Shown here: positions 26,615 through 35,571 of the stretch, one piece after another | Position numbering within the stretch: the stretch's first letter is position 1 | Layout: every line of letters begins with the position of its first letter | Origin: Ketobacter sp036337295 | Lineage (GTDB): Bacteria; Pseudomonadota; Gammaproteobacteria; Pseudomonadales; Ketobacteraceae | Direction of reading: 5' to 3' | DNA length: 64,000 nt | Assembly (NCBI GenBank): GCA_036337295.1 | Contig: JAYZEN010000012.1 | Span: 124,001-188,000 of the forward strand | Made by a program: the position numbers and the translations under genes | The notes under the pieces: model-generated | Databases searched by the model: none | What the model was told of the DNA's origin: nothing | Seen by the model: only the letters and a program-made list of their open reading frames with translations

Positions 26615-27580
26615 ATGGAATTCGAAGCCTTTTTTGACCACGCCGCCCGCACACCTCTGGCCCCTTATGTAGAGGACCTGCGCTCAGCCCTCACTCAGGT
26701 GGAGCCGGACAAGCACGGGGATTTTGCCCGCTGGCAGCAGGCCGTGCTGGACTTGCCCAGGGTGGCGATTTCCTCCCTGGCCCTGGACCAGGCGGTGGTA
26801 CGGGCCGGAGCAGCAGGGGACGTGGATGAGGCCAGCCGCGCCCGCATTGAGCACAGCCTGCGTGGGCTGCACCCCTGGCGCAAAGGTCCGTTTGAAGTAT
26901 GTGGCGTGCACATTGACACGGAGTGGCGCTCGGACTGGAAATGGGATCGTCTGGCGCCCCATATCGATGACCTGCGCGGGCGTATAGTCCTGGATATCGG
27001 TTGTGGCAGTGGCTATCACCTGTGGCGCATGCGGGGGGCCGGGGCGGCCCTGACCCTGGGGGTGGACCCGTCCCTGTTGTTCCAGATGCAGTTCCGGGCC
27101 CTGCAGCACTTTCTCGGCCAGCAGCCCGTTTACCACCTGCCCTTGGGCATCGAACACCTGCCGGTGGAGATGCGGGCGTTCGACACGGTGTTTTCCATGG
27201 GGGTGCTGTACCACCGTCGCTCTCCCTTCGACCACCTGATCGAACTGCGGGATCTGCTGCGGCCCGGTGGCCAGCTGGTGCTGGAGACCCTGGTGATTGA
27301 CGGGGAGGAGGGCCAGGTGCTGGTGCCGGACGGCCGCTATGCCCGTATGGGCAATGTCTGGTTCCTGCCCTCGGTGCCCACCCTGTTGCAGTGGTTGCGC
27401 AAGGTGCGTTTTAAAAACGCGCGCTGTGTGGATGTGACGGTGACCACGGCGCAGGAGCAACGCCCCACCGACTGGATGACCTTCCAATCCCTGCCGGACT
27501 TTCTCGATCCGCAGGATGCCACCCGTACCATCGAGGGCTACCCCGGCCCCAAACGGGCGATTGTGCTTGCCGAAGTGTAA
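26615..27580 (+). CDS. cmoB: tRNA U34 carboxymethyltransferase CmoB
   Basis: The 321-residue enzyme transfers the carboxymethyl group from carboxy-SAM to 5-hydroxyuridine at position 34 of tRNA, giving uridine-5-oxyacetic acid and wider wobble decoding. Signature stretches: WRKGPFEVCGVHIDTEWRSD, DIGCGSGYHLWRM, DPSLLFQMQF, VFSMGVLYHRRSPFDHL and YPGPKRAI. ATG 26615 gives the usual N-terminus; longer frames run back into cmoA. Confidence 0.95.
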   Translation: MEFEAFFDHAARTPLAPYVEDLRSALTQVEPDKHGDFARWQQAVLDLPRVAISSLALDQAVVRAGAAGDVDEASRARIEHSLRGLHPWRKGPFEVCGVHIDTEWRSDWKWDRLAPHIDDLRGRIVLDIGCGSGYHLWRMRGAGAALTLGVDPSLLFQMQFRALQHFLGQQPVYHLPLGIEHLPVEMRAFDTVFSMGVLYHRRSPFDHLIELRDLLRPGGQLVLETLVIDGEEGQVLVPDGRYARMGNVWFLPSVPTLLQWLRKVRFKNARCVDVTVTTAQEQRPTDWMTFQSLPDFLDPQDATRTIEGYPGPKRAIVLAEV

Positions 27581-27587
27581 TGGCCGG

Positions 27588-27845
27588 CTAGTGGGAATCC
27601 AGGCCCGGGTGCCGTTCTTCGCTCTCCAGTTTGGCCAGCAGGCGGGTCAGTTTACTGTGCTCGGTGCTGCTCTGGCCGGAGTGAATATAATGCTGCACCT
27701 GATCGTACAGCTGCTCCAGTAATTTGAGCCGATATTCGTGATTTAACAGGCACTTGGCCATGTAGTGCGGGTCTTCACCCTGTTCCCGCATGCGACCGGC
27801 TTCGGCCAGCGCGGCGGCCAGTTGTTCTTTCGTGGGGCGGCCCAT
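27588..27845 (-). CDS. Small conserved-looking hypothetical protein
   Basis: This 85-residue protein is charged and helical (MGRPTKEQLAAALAEAGRMREQGEDPHYMAKCLLN, positions 1-35), without signal peptide, membrane segment or named domain known to me. Its GRPTKEQL opening and regular helices look like a real coding sequence rather than a shadow frame. It faces cmoB with 7 bp between stops and is divergent from the btuB riboswitch promoter. Confidence 0.65.
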   Translation of the reverse strand: MGRPTKEQLAAALAEAGRMREQGEDPHYMAKCLLNHEYRLKLLEQLYDQVQHYIHSGQSSTEHSKLTRLLAKLESEERHPGLDSH

Positions 27846-27894
27846 ATATCACCTCATGGTTGGCATTCTGCTAATCAGTTTAGCACCGAATTCC

Positions 27895-27922
27895 TTGACT
27901 AATGGCCCCCGATCCATAGACT
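27895..27922 (+). promoter_or_regulatory. Promoter of the cobalamin riboswitch-btuB transcript
   Basis: TTGACT (27895-27900), a 16-base spacer and TAGACT (27917-27922) give a plausible sigma-70 promoter. The expected start near 27929 coincides with the first conserved base of the riboswitch, which supports both calls. Confidence 0.55.
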
Positions 27923-27927
27923 AGGCC

Positions 27928-28113
27928 GCCGATGGTTCCTGCGAAGGATTAAATGGGAACGCGGTAAGGCACCCTGTCAGAGCACAGGCTGTTGAGTCCG
28001 CGGCTGTCCCCGCAACTGTAAGCGAAGAGCATTTTTCAACCACGGCCACTGGGTAACTGGGAAGGCCGAAAGATGCGATGACACGTGAGCCAGGAGACCT
28101 GCCATCACACGGT
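27928..28113 (+). ncRNA. Cobalamin (adenosylcobalamin) riboswitch
   Basis: The ordered conserved elements are all present: GGGAACGCGGT with the paired upstream GGTTCCTGC, GCTGTCCCCGCAACTGTAA (28007-28021 region), GGCCACTGGG...GGGAAGGCC, and the B12 box AGCCAGGAGACCTGCC at 28088-28103. A U-run follows (28112-28117). Ligand binding should shut off the downstream receptor gene; about 190 bp of expression platform separate it from the start codon. Confidence 0.96.
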
Positions 28114-28302
28114 TTTTTCCCTGTGGAAGAAAGCGTGCTCGTCACCTACCAGTAACGGGTTTTTATTGGTGCGGCTACCGTCACGGTGACGATACCCAGG
28201 TGTGGTTACCGAAGGCGTATCGGATTTTCAATTCATCCAACCGTTGTTGTACCCCTTTGGAACACACGTAGTCCTTTATTGTTTTTTGTTTAGGGGTATT
28301 GC

Positions 28303-30144
28303 ATGAAATTGCGATTTATCGTTGCCGGCTACGGCCTGTTGGCGTCCACTGTGTATGGTCAAGAAACGCTGCAGGTGGCAGCCTATTCACCCGAGATGGG
28401 CAATGAGGTGGTGGTGACGGCGTCCCGTTCACCGGTGGCCTTGAAAGACACCCTGGCCTCCACCACGGTGATCACCGAAGAGGATATCCAGCGCACCCAG
28501 GCACGCAACCTGTACCAGGTGTTGAAGACAGTACCCGGGGTGAATGTGCGCCGGCGCGGTGGGCGTGGTGCCAACAGCAGCGTGAGCCTGCGGGGCATGG
28601 GCGCCTCCGGTACCCTGGTACTGGTGGACGGTATCCGTATTGAAAGCGGCACCAGCGGTGACGTGGACATCCAGCAGATTCCCGTGGACCAGATCGAGCG
28701 CATCGAGATTGTACGGGGGCCGAAATCCAGCCTCTACGGCTCCTCGGCACTGGGTGGTGTGATCCAGATTTTCACCCGTTCCGGCAAAGAGGATGGGGTG
28801 CGCTACACCGCGGGTTACGGCAGCGACAACACCCGCGAGGGCATTGTGACCGCCACCGGTTCGTCAGAATCCTCCACCTACAGCCTGACCCTGTCCCATG
28901 TGGAATCGGATGGCTTCGACAACCAGTATTCGGATGACGATGCCACTGGCGAAGACTGGCTGGACCTGGACGACGACAGCTATCGCAAATCCAACCTGAG
29001 TTACCGCGGCGTGGCCACGTTCACCGATCAGGTCGACGGCTTTGTGTCGTTGGTCCGCAATGAAGCGGAAAACGACTGGGACGGCGCCGGCGCCTATCCC
29101 TCCACCACCACAGATTCCACCATTGCCGCAATCGGCACGGAAATCACCCTGGATCAGTACACCGGCAAGCTGCAATACGGCCGCTTTAATGAAGAGTACG
29201 TGAGCAGTGATCGCCTGGCTTCCTGGAACAACGGCACCGGCAAGGTGATGCGGGATGAAGCCCTGTGGGAAAACACCTACCAGATGGATGCCAACAACCG
29301 CATCAACTTCGGTGCCGACTACAAAGTGGAAGACGCCTCCTACATCCTCGACTGGGGTCGCTACGAGAAGTCTGACCGCGATATGTTCTCCGGTTACCTG
29401 AATGCCAATTCCCGACTGGGGGCGATGACGGTGGAAGGTGGATTGCGTCACGATGACGACGAGGTGTTCGGCAGTCACCTGACCGGGGACGCTGGTATTG
29501 CCTGGCATTTTTCAGAGCAGACCAAGCTGTCTTTTACCTACGGTGAGGCTTTCAAGGCACCTTCCAACAATGACTTGTATTACCCGGGCTACGGCAATCC
29601 AGATCTGCTGCCGGAGAGTTCCCGCTCCATTGAAATGGGGCTGGATACCTACACCGAAGCCATGATGGTGTCGTTCCACGTGTTCCGCACCAAAGCGGAT
29701 GATCTCATTGCCTACAACCCGGTGATCTACGGTCCGGAGAACATCAACGAGGCCACCATCAAGGGGGCGGAACTGCAATTGGGCTCCAACCTGTACACCC
29801 TGGATGTGGGCTTGAACCTGACGTACCAGCAGCCCAAGAACGACATCACCGGCGCCGATCTGCAGTTGACGCCGCGGCAGATGGCGTCATTGGAGGTGGA
29901 CAAAGTGACCGAGCGCTGGTCCTTGGGGCTGTCCTGGTATCTGCAGGGCAAACAGTACGACAACCGTGGTGATGCAATGCCGGGTTACGGCCTGCTGGGT
30001 GTGCGCGGTTCCTACCAGATCAATCCTCAATGGACGGTACGTACCCGTATCGATAATCTGTTGGACAAAGAGTATATCGAAGTCACCAACTACAATGCCG
30101 AAGGCCTGTTTGCCATGGTGAATGTGGACTTCACTCCCCGTTAA
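28303..30144 (+). CDS. btuB: TonB-dependent vitamin B12 receptor BtuB
   Basis: The 613-residue outer-membrane receptor has a signal peptide (cleavage near VYG-QETLQ, residue 19) and a TonB-box-like NEVVVTAS. The plug domain carries VSLRGMGASGTLVLVDGIRIESG and IERIEIVRGPKSSLYGSSALGGVIQIFT, and a 22-strand barrel follows with FKAPSNNDLYYPGYGNPDLLPE. Length and motifs match BtuB, and the cobalamin riboswitch ahead of it confirms the ligand class. The last residue is Arg rather than the usual aromatic, but the final strand AMVNVDFTP is otherwise normal. Confidence 0.95.
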   Translation: MKLRFIVAGYGLLASTVYGQETLQVAAYSPEMGNEVVVTASRSPVALKDTLASTTVITEEDIQRTQARNLYQVLKTVPGVNVRRRGGRGANSSVSLRGMGASGTLVLVDGIRIESGTSGDVDIQQIPVDQIERIEIVRGPKSSLYGSSALGGVIQIFTRSGKEDGVRYTAGYGSDNTREGIVTATGSSESSTYSLTLSHVESDGFDNQYSDDDATGEDWLDLDDDSYRKSNLSYRGVATFTDQVDGFVSLVRNEAENDWDGAGAYPSTTTDSTIAAIGTEITLDQYTGKLQYGRFNEEYVSSDRLASWNNGTGKVMRDEALWENTYQMDANNRINFGADYKVEDASYILDWGRYEKSDRDMFSGYLNANSRLGAMTVEGGLRHDDDEVFGSHLTGDAGIAWHFSEQTKLSFTYGEAFKAPSNNDLYYPGYGNPDLLPESSRSIEMGLDTYTEAMMVSFHVFRTKADDLIAYNPVIYGPENINEATIKGAELQLGSNLYTLDVGLNLTYQQPKNDITGADLQLTPRQMASLEVDKVTERWSLGLSWYLQGKQYDNRGDAMPGYGLLGVRGSYQINPQWTVRTRIDNLLDKEYIEVTNYNAEGLFAMVNVDFTPR

Positions 30145-30532
30145 ATATGCCCCACAGCATATGATCCACAATGACGCGCAGTATGTGCGCGTTGCACCCG
30201 GGTGGTGGCTCCGCCCGGGTGACCTTTCCATTCAATGATGTCTCACTCTTTTTGCTGCATATCGTGATGCGCTAATGAGATGGCCCTGTGACTGGGTGCT
30301 GACAAACCATTAGTGTGCGAAATGTCTCTGCATTGATAGTAATTTGTGCACGGTGTGGCAGGATGTCGCCATAGAGCAGGATATGGAAGGTTGGATTTGC
30401 TATGCTCTTCATCACTTTAGAGTCCTGATTCCCGCCCGAACGGATTGTGGCCGGAATTTTGCTGCTCTTCTATTCGCACGTTTTAATGCGTACCCAATTT
30501 TACGCGTCCATTTTGAGCAAGGAGCACATCTA
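30145..30532 (+). other. Intergenic region between btuB and the fatty acyl reductase gene
   Basis: This gap of nearly 390 bp contains one hairpin (listed separately) and an AAGGAG ribosome site at its end. Open frames in it lack ribosome sites and family matches. I could not place a convincing promoter. Confidence 0.5.
30195..30221 (+). terminator. Possible terminator after btuB
   Basis: CACCCGGG pairs with CCCGGGTG over an 11-base loop. The tail is ACCTTTCC, with few T residues, so termination may be weak or factor-assisted. Confidence 0.45.
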
Positions 30533-32068
30533 ATGGAAGCTCACGCCTCCAGTACCATCACGCTAGACAGCTTCAACGGCAAGTCGGTTTTCATCACCGG
30601 CGTAACCGGTTTTGTGGGTAAGGTTCTGCTCGAAAAAATTCTGCGGTCGGTGCCGTCGGTGGAACGTATCCATCTGCTGATCCGCGGCAACCGTCGTTAT
30701 CCCTCCGCGGCTGAACGCTTTCAACAGGAAGTGGCGACGTCGTCCATATTCGATCTCTTGAAAGGAGAGGATGAAACGGCCTTCAAGCGCCTGTGTGAAC
30801 GCAAGCTGCGGTTTGTCAGTGGTGAGTTGACCGCGGAGCGGTTTGGCCTCAGCGAGGCGGCGTTCAACGAGCTGGCCTATGATGTGGATCTGGTGATCAA
30901 TTCCGCTGCCAGTGTCAATTTCCGGGAACCATTGAACGATGCATTGGCCACCAACACCCTCAGCCTGCACACCATTATTCAGTTAACCCAAGCGAGAAAG
31001 ACCCCGGTGGTGCACGTCTCCACCTGTTATGTGAACGGTTACCACGAGGGCCTGATCCCTGAAACCGTGGCGGGCCCCGCCCGCGCTGCGCTGTCCAAGG
31101 CGGCAGGTGGATATTACAAAGTGGAGCCGTTGATCGAGCATCTGCAAAGCACGGTGGAAGCGGCAACTCTGGCCTGTGACGATCCTGCGCAACACAGTGA
31201 AGCGCTGGTGGAAGCAGGATTGCGGGAGGCGGATCGTTACGGTTGGAACGACACCTATACCTTTACCAAATGGATCGGGGAGCAATTGCTGCTGCAGCAT
31301 ATGCAGGGTCAGGCCCTCACCATTCTGCGACCCTCCATCGTGGAGAGCACCTTGCACGAGCCGACACCGGGCTGGATCGAAGGGGTCAAGGTGGCGGATG
31401 CCATCATCATGGCCTATGCCCGCCAGAAGGTGACCTACTTTCCCGGTGATCCCCGGGCAGTGATCGATATTATTCCGGTGGACCTGGTGGCCAACAGCAT
31501 CATCCTGGCGGGGGCCGAGGCGCTGATGGAGCCCCCCTGTCACCGCATCTACCAGTGCAGCACCAGCAGCCATAATCCGGTCTCCATCAATGAAGTGATC
31601 CAGTGCGTGGTGCAGGAGGGCAAGCAGCGCCATCGGGAATACCCCAACCTGTTCGCTTCGGCACCACGGCGCCCGTTTGTGATGATCCCCGGGTGGGCTT
31701 TCCACGGCGGGTTGGCGGTGGCCTACCGGCTGCTGGCCTGGAAGCAATCCCTGTTCAGTTGGCTGGGGGCGGCCGTGTCCTCATCACAGCTGAGTAACCT
31801 GGATGCCATGGTCAAACTGGCGCTGATCTTCTCCTTCTACACTCGGCCCCGCTATCGTTTCAGCAACGAAAACCTGTGTGCGCTGGCTGCCCGGGCCGGT
31901 GCCCGCGAGCAGGAGATCCTGCCGGTGGCCACCACCGGCATGGACTGGCAGCATTACCTGCAACGGATTCATCTGCCGGGTTTGAATCGATATGCCTTGC
32001 GACCACGGGCGATCAAAGCGGCCGGGTTCAAAAAAGCGCGGGCCCGGCGAACCGCAGTGGGGGCCTGA
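30533..32068 (+). CDS. Fatty acyl-CoA/ACP reductase, alcohol-forming type
   Basis: The 511-residue protein starts with the extended-SDR motif ITGVTGFVGKVLLEKIL (TGxxGxxG near residues 21-27) and SFVN-like VNSAASVNFREPL. It has the catalytic YTFTKW (Tyr-x-x-x-Lys) and a C-terminal sterile-like region, the layout of fatty acyl reductases of about 510 residues known from Marinobacter. Such enzymes reduce acyl-CoA or acyl-ACP to fatty alcohols with NADPH for wax ester synthesis. ATG 30533 is fixed by AAGGAG ten bases ahead. No wax synthase is in the window. Confidence 0.85.
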   Translation: MEAHASSTITLDSFNGKSVFITGVTGFVGKVLLEKILRSVPSVERIHLLIRGNRRYPSAAERFQQEVATSSIFDLLKGEDETAFKRLCERKLRFVSGELTAERFGLSEAAFNELAYDVDLVINSAASVNFREPLNDALATNTLSLHTIIQLTQARKTPVVHVSTCYVNGYHEGLIPETVAGPARAALSKAAGGYYKVEPLIEHLQSTVEAATLACDDPAQHSEALVEAGLREADRYGWNDTYTFTKWIGEQLLLQHMQGQALTILRPSIVESTLHEPTPGWIEGVKVADAIIMAYARQKVTYFPGDPRAVIDIIPVDLVANSIILAGAEALMEPPCHRIYQCSTSSHNPVSINEVIQCVVQEGKQRHREYPNLFASAPRRPFVMIPGWAFHGGLAVAYRLLAWKQSLFSWLGAAVSSSQLSNLDAMVKLALIFSFYTRPRYRFSNENLCALAARAGAREQEILPVATTGMDWQHYLQRIHLPGLNRYALRPRAIKAAGFKKARARRTAVGA

Positions 32069-32293
32069 ACAGGCTCGTACAGCAGCTGATCAATCAGCGT
32101 TGCTTCCCGTAATACCGCCTGCCGCGGATGCGGATTATTTACTTCAATCCTGAGCTCCGACAGGGGATTCTGGTTGTGCTTTCAACCCTTGAACAGTGAT
32201 CGGCAACATCCGTTGCCGGTCGGAGATTCCTGTTCATTCCTGCACCAGGATTCCTTCATCAAAAGATGCCTTAACCAAGGCAAGGAGCTTCCC

Positions 32294-32758
32294 ATGACCA
32301 CCTGCCCAGTACACACCGTAAAGGTAATCCCCACGATCATTTTAACGTTGCTGTTCTCTTCGATGGTAATGGCGGACACCCGTTCCCAGGCGGGTGGTGC
32401 TGCCAGTTTTTTCCCTGGCGCTGATGCAGCAGAAGGTTCCTCCTACACCTGTCGCCCCGGTGACAGCAATTGGTGCTCCAACGGCTTCCAGATCGCCTGC
32501 GATCTGTTGGGCGGCGGCCTGAGTGTGGAGAAAGACGGTGGCGTCACCTGCGCAGTACCGGACAAAGCCGGTGCCGTGGGTTCATTCAGCAGTGGTACCA
32601 CTGACGGGGAGCGCTTCAGCCAAATTGATCTGACCTGTTACGGCGAGTGCGATGAATTCAAGGCCAATTGCGACAAAGGCAAAGGTGGCCTCAGTTCGGA
32701 ACCGGACGGAGGGATCACCTGCTCGGTTGAGGATCACAGCTGCAGCGGTTGCGACTGA
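32294..32758 (+). CDS. Secreted cysteine-rich protein with two tandem repeats
   Basis: I do not recognise a family. The 154-residue product has a signal peptide ending at MVMA-DT (residue 27). The mature part has ten cysteines arranged as two copies of one unit (residues 52-88 and 114-145). Each copy runs TC, a Cys-rich turn, F-x-x-x-C-D, then GGLS-x-E-x-DGG-x-TC-x-V, and the second is followed by SCSGCD. Such spacing suggests a disulfide-stabilised extracellular or periplasmic domain. ATG 32294 has AAGGAG ahead of it. It sits alone between the acyl reductase and the FadL-type gene. Confidence 0.8.
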   Translation: MTTCPVHTVKVIPTIILTLLFSSMVMADTRSQAGGAASFFPGADAAEGSSYTCRPGDSNWCSNGFQIACDLLGGGLSVEKDGGVTCAVPDKAGAVGSFSSGTTDGERFSQIDLTCYGECDEFKANCDKGKGGLSSEPDGGITCSVEDHSCSGCD

Positions 32759-32814
32759 TGACCGTGCGGTCAGTTTGGCCCGAACGGACCTTTAATAAGG
32801 GGGACAACTCTCTA

Positions 32815-32834
32815 AACTGAGCGAGTGCTTAATA
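32815..32834 (+). promoter_or_regulatory. TetR-type operator-like palindrome ahead of the FadL-type gene
   Basis: TGAGC-GAGT-GCTTAATA matches 15 of 20 bases of the perfect palindrome at 37772-37791. It lies 30 bp before the ATG at 32864 and would cover the promoter or start region. It also overlaps a GTG that could open a longer frame, which argues against that GTG being the start. Confidence 0.5.
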
Positions 32835-32863
32835 AAAAAATAACGAAACCAAGCGCGAGCTCT

Positions 32864-34513
32864 ATGATCACTTTATTGCCCCGATATTTGGCAGGGATCA
32901 CCTGTCTGTGTATGGCCTGTTCAGTCCCGGCCGCCCTGGTGGAAAACCTCACCATGGGGAACGCCAAAGCCCTGGCATTGGGTAACGCCGTGACGGCGGA
33001 CCCGCCGGGGGTGGATTCCATCCATTACAACCCGGCCGGGCTCACTCAGCTGAAGGGCTCCCAGTACAATCTGAAAGTGCTGGCTGCCTCCATGAGTTTT
33101 ACGGTGGAATTCGGCGGCTACGACGAGGTCACCCAGATGATGGTGGACAATAACGGCTACAACGATGTGGCTGCCTACCAGACCAGTGAGACCTCCACCG
33201 TCGGCCTGCGCATTCCCTACACCGAGGGCATCACCGAGTGGCCCTTGCCGGTGCTGATCCTGCCGTTGGGGGGCGCCTCCTTCAATCCCCCCGGCACCGA
33301 TGTCACCTACGCCACCGCCGTGTACGCGCCCATGGCCGCGGGCTATATCCGGGATGACGACGATCCGGCCCGTTTTATGGGGCAGCATATGTCCCTGGCC
33401 AAGATTACCTATTTTTCGCCTTCATTCGGCGTGCAGCTCACCGACCGCTTTTCTGTTGGTGCCTCCCTGGGGTTTTCCTGGCAGGGGGTGACCGCCAAAA
33501 CCCAGATTCGGGTACCCAATATGGCCCTGCTGTTCGGCGAGAACCTGACTCGGGATCTGCAGCAACAGGGGTTGTGCCCCGACCCGGCAGACCCGGAGCC
33601 GTTCATCAATTTCTGTGGCATTGATCCCAGTGTGTCCCGCCTGGGGCCCTTTACCGACGTCACCAGCCTGGAGTTCGATGCGGAAACTCCGGTGGTGCCC
33701 AACTTTAATGTGGGTTGGCTGTGGCAGGTCACGGACTGGCTGAGTTGGGGGATGGTCTACCAGTTCGAGAGCACGGCCGATCTGGACGGTTATTACCGGC
33801 TGGAATACAACGAGGAGTGGGTGAATTTTTTTGACGGCATTTATCAAAGCGGTTTGTATTCTGCGATCACAGCATTGGTGGCGTTCCCCACCGGGCAGGC
33901 GGACTCCCCTCACGGTCGAGGTATAGAGACAGGTGATGCCAAACTGGAAATCATTACCCCGGCCCACTTTGCCACCGGTATTGCGGTACAGCTGACACCG
34001 AAATGGCAGTTGAATATCGACGCCAAGTGGACCGACTGGGAAGCCTGGGACGGTCTTAAGGTGGAATTCGATCAACCCTTGGATTTCACCAAGCTGGCGA
34101 CCCTGGTGTCACCTTATTCGGAGCTGACGGAACTGACCATTCCGCGCCATTATAAGAGCGTCTGGAACTGGGCATTCGGGCTGGAATATCAATACAGCAA
34201 CCGGCTGGCCCTGCGCGCGGGTTACGAGCCGCGCAAGTCCTCCATCCCGGACGACAAACAGGATGTGCTGCTGCCGTTGGGGGATGCGGAGCTGTATTCC
34301 CTGGGCTTCGAATGGCGCATGCCCGGTGACAAGATTCTGGAAGTGGGTGTGGGCTATATGAGCGCGAAAGCGGATGTGCCTGCCGGCAGCAGCACCAACG
34401 CCAACAGTTCCGATCACTTCAACAATTTTATCTATAACCCCTATGCCGGCACGGACTTCTCGTCGTCTGCCCAGGCGTATCTGTTTGAGCTGAGTTACAC
34501 CGCGCCTTTTTAG
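32864..34513 (+). CDS. FadL/OmpP1/TodX-family outer-membrane transporter
   Basis: The 549-residue protein has a signal peptide (MITLLPRYLAGITCLCMA, cleavage near PAA-LVEN) and the FadL plug opening LTMGNAKALALGNAVTADPPGVDSIHYNPAGLTQLKG. It ends in a beta barrel closing with YLFELSYTAPF. FadL proteins let long-chain fatty acids or hydrophobic compounds cross the outer membrane. It is longer than E. coli FadL, with inserted loops. A GTG at 32825 would add 13 residues but overlaps the operator-like site. It is convergent with the TetR gene. Confidence 0.88.
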   Translation: MITLLPRYLAGITCLCMACSVPAALVENLTMGNAKALALGNAVTADPPGVDSIHYNPAGLTQLKGSQYNLKVLAASMSFTVEFGGYDEVTQMMVDNNGYNDVAAYQTSETSTVGLRIPYTEGITEWPLPVLILPLGGASFNPPGTDVTYATAVYAPMAAGYIRDDDDPARFMGQHMSLAKITYFSPSFGVQLTDRFSVGASLGFSWQGVTAKTQIRVPNMALLFGENLTRDLQQQGLCPDPADPEPFINFCGIDPSVSRLGPFTDVTSLEFDAETPVVPNFNVGWLWQVTDWLSWGMVYQFESTADLDGYYRLEYNEEWVNFFDGIYQSGLYSAITALVAFPTGQADSPHGRGIETGDAKLEIITPAHFATGIAVQLTPKWQLNIDAKWTDWEAWDGLKVEFDQPLDFTKLATLVSPYSELTELTIPRHYKSVWNWAFGLEYQYSNRLALRAGYEPRKSSIPDDKQDVLLPLGDAELYSLGFEWRMPGDKILEVGVGYMSAKADVPAGSSTNANSSDHFNNFIYNPYAGTDFSSSAQAYLFELSYTAPF

Positions 34514-34541
34514 TTGAGAAGCGGGCTAGTTGAGCACTGGG

Positions 34542-35168
34542 TTAGCGCGGCATCAGGCCGTGCATGATGACGTCCACCAGGGAGTCCACCTGGATGCCCA
34601 ACTGGCGGCTGTCGTCGATGCCCTGCATGGCAAACTCCGGTCGAATCAACATGTTCACCGAACCCAGAATCAGTGTATGCAGGGTGACGTTGCTGATGTT
34701 GCGGATCTCGCCCCGTTCAATACACAGACTGAGTGCCCGGTCGACGATTTTCAGATAGGGTTTGAGATATTGGTCCCGTATGTACAGGGCCCGTTCCTCG
34801 TCGTCATTCAGTACATTGAAAATCAGTTTGAACATGGCCGGTTTGCGTCTGGCCACTTCCAGCATGATGGTGATGTAGTTGCGCAACATGGACAACGCGT
34901 TATCCATGTCCGGGTCCAGTTGCAACTCGGCGATCAGCTGGCGGAATTCCCGCTCGATGATGGTGTCCACCACTTCCCGCCACAGTTTTTGTTTGGAGCC
35001 GAAGTGATGGTTGAACAGGGAATCGCTGACCCGCAACTTTTTCGCCAGGGCACGCAGTGACACGTCGTTGAAACTGCGCTCGGAAAATTCCTCAAAAGCG
35101 TGTTCCAGCAATTCGGTTCGGGAAAGTGTGTTGGCGTTAGCGGCGGGTCTGCCCGGTGCGCGTCCCAT
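34542..35168 (-). CDS. TetR/AcrR family regulator
   Basis: The 208-residue protein has an N-terminal HTH (about 20-65; LLEHAFEEFSERSFNDVSLRALAKKLRVSDSLFNHHFGSKQKLW in outline) and an all-helical ligand domain. ATG 35168 gives MGRAPGRPAANA; three more codons are possible. It lies between the FadL-type gene and the DUF6285/phosphotransferase/CrtC-like operon, both of which have copies of one palindrome, so it is the best candidate regulator of both. The ligand may be a lipid or its CoA ester. Confidence 0.88.
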   Translation of the reverse strand: MGRAPGRPAANANTLSRTELLEHAFEEFSERSFNDVSLRALAKKLRVSDSLFNHHFGSKQKLWREVVDTIIEREFRQLIAELQLDPDMDNALSMLRNYITIMLEVARRKPAMFKLIFNVLNDDEERALYIRDQYLKPYLKIVDRALSLCIERGEIRNISNVTLHTLILGSVNMLIRPEFAMQGIDDSRQLGIQVDSLVDVIMHGLMPR

Positions 35169-35174
35169 AAGGTT

Positions 35175-35204
35175 CAATCAGCCCAGAAAAACATTGGCTG
35201 AATG
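35175..35204. promoter_or_regulatory. Inverted repeat just upstream of the TetR gene
   Basis: CAATCAGCC (35175-35183) and GGCTGAATG (35196-35204) are complementary at eight of nine positions across a 12-base spacer. The position right at the TetR start suggests an autoregulatory site, but the sequence differs from the TATTGAGC-type palindrome. Confidence 0.3.
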
Positions 35205-35223
35205 TTAGCACAGGGCAGCAGAA

Positions 35224-35571
35224 TTACAGAGCGTAGCGGGGATTGTCTATGCCGAGCTTCAACTCAGCGATCGCCAGTAGTGCCTTTGTCAGCGCCGGGG
35301 TCAGCGCCAGTTCGCCGCTGGCGATGGCCGCATTCAGGCGCTGGTTGAGTTCAGCCAGCTCGTCGCTCGTGGCATTCAACAGCAACTGCAGGTGCTGCCG
35401 TTCACTCTGTTGAAAATCGGATTGTAGCGCCTGTTCGCGCCGCACCAGTTCCACCGCATTACACGCGACCCGCCGATAAAAACGATCGGCGGCGGCGTCC
35501 ACCACCGGCTGCGACAAATACTCCGCCACGGCCTCCAGCAATTCATCCTGAGTGGGTCGATTCAATGGCAT
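35224..35571 (-). CDS. DUF6285 domain protein
   Basis: The 115-residue helical protein (MPLNRPTQDELLEAVAEYL, then AADRFYRRVACNAVELVRRE and a C-terminal LTKALLAIAELKLGIDNPRY) fits DUF6285, small proteins usually encoded beside an aminoglycoside-phosphotransferase-like gene and acyl-CoA dehydrogenases. The start codon shares one base with the stop of the phosphotransferase gene (TGATG), so the two are translated together. Function is unknown; a partner subunit role is plausible. Confidence 0.8.
   Translation of the reverse strand: MPLNRPTQDELLEAVAEYLSQPVVDAAADRFYRRVACNAVELVRREQALQSDFQQSERQHLQLLLNATSDELAELNQRLNAAIASGELALTPALTKALLAIAELKLGIDNPRYAL

Noticed and set aside
32825..32863. GTG 32825 as start of the FadL-type gene
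   Set aside because: No ribosome site at a usable distance, and it would place the operator-like palindrome across the start codon; ATG 32864 gives a normal signal peptide.
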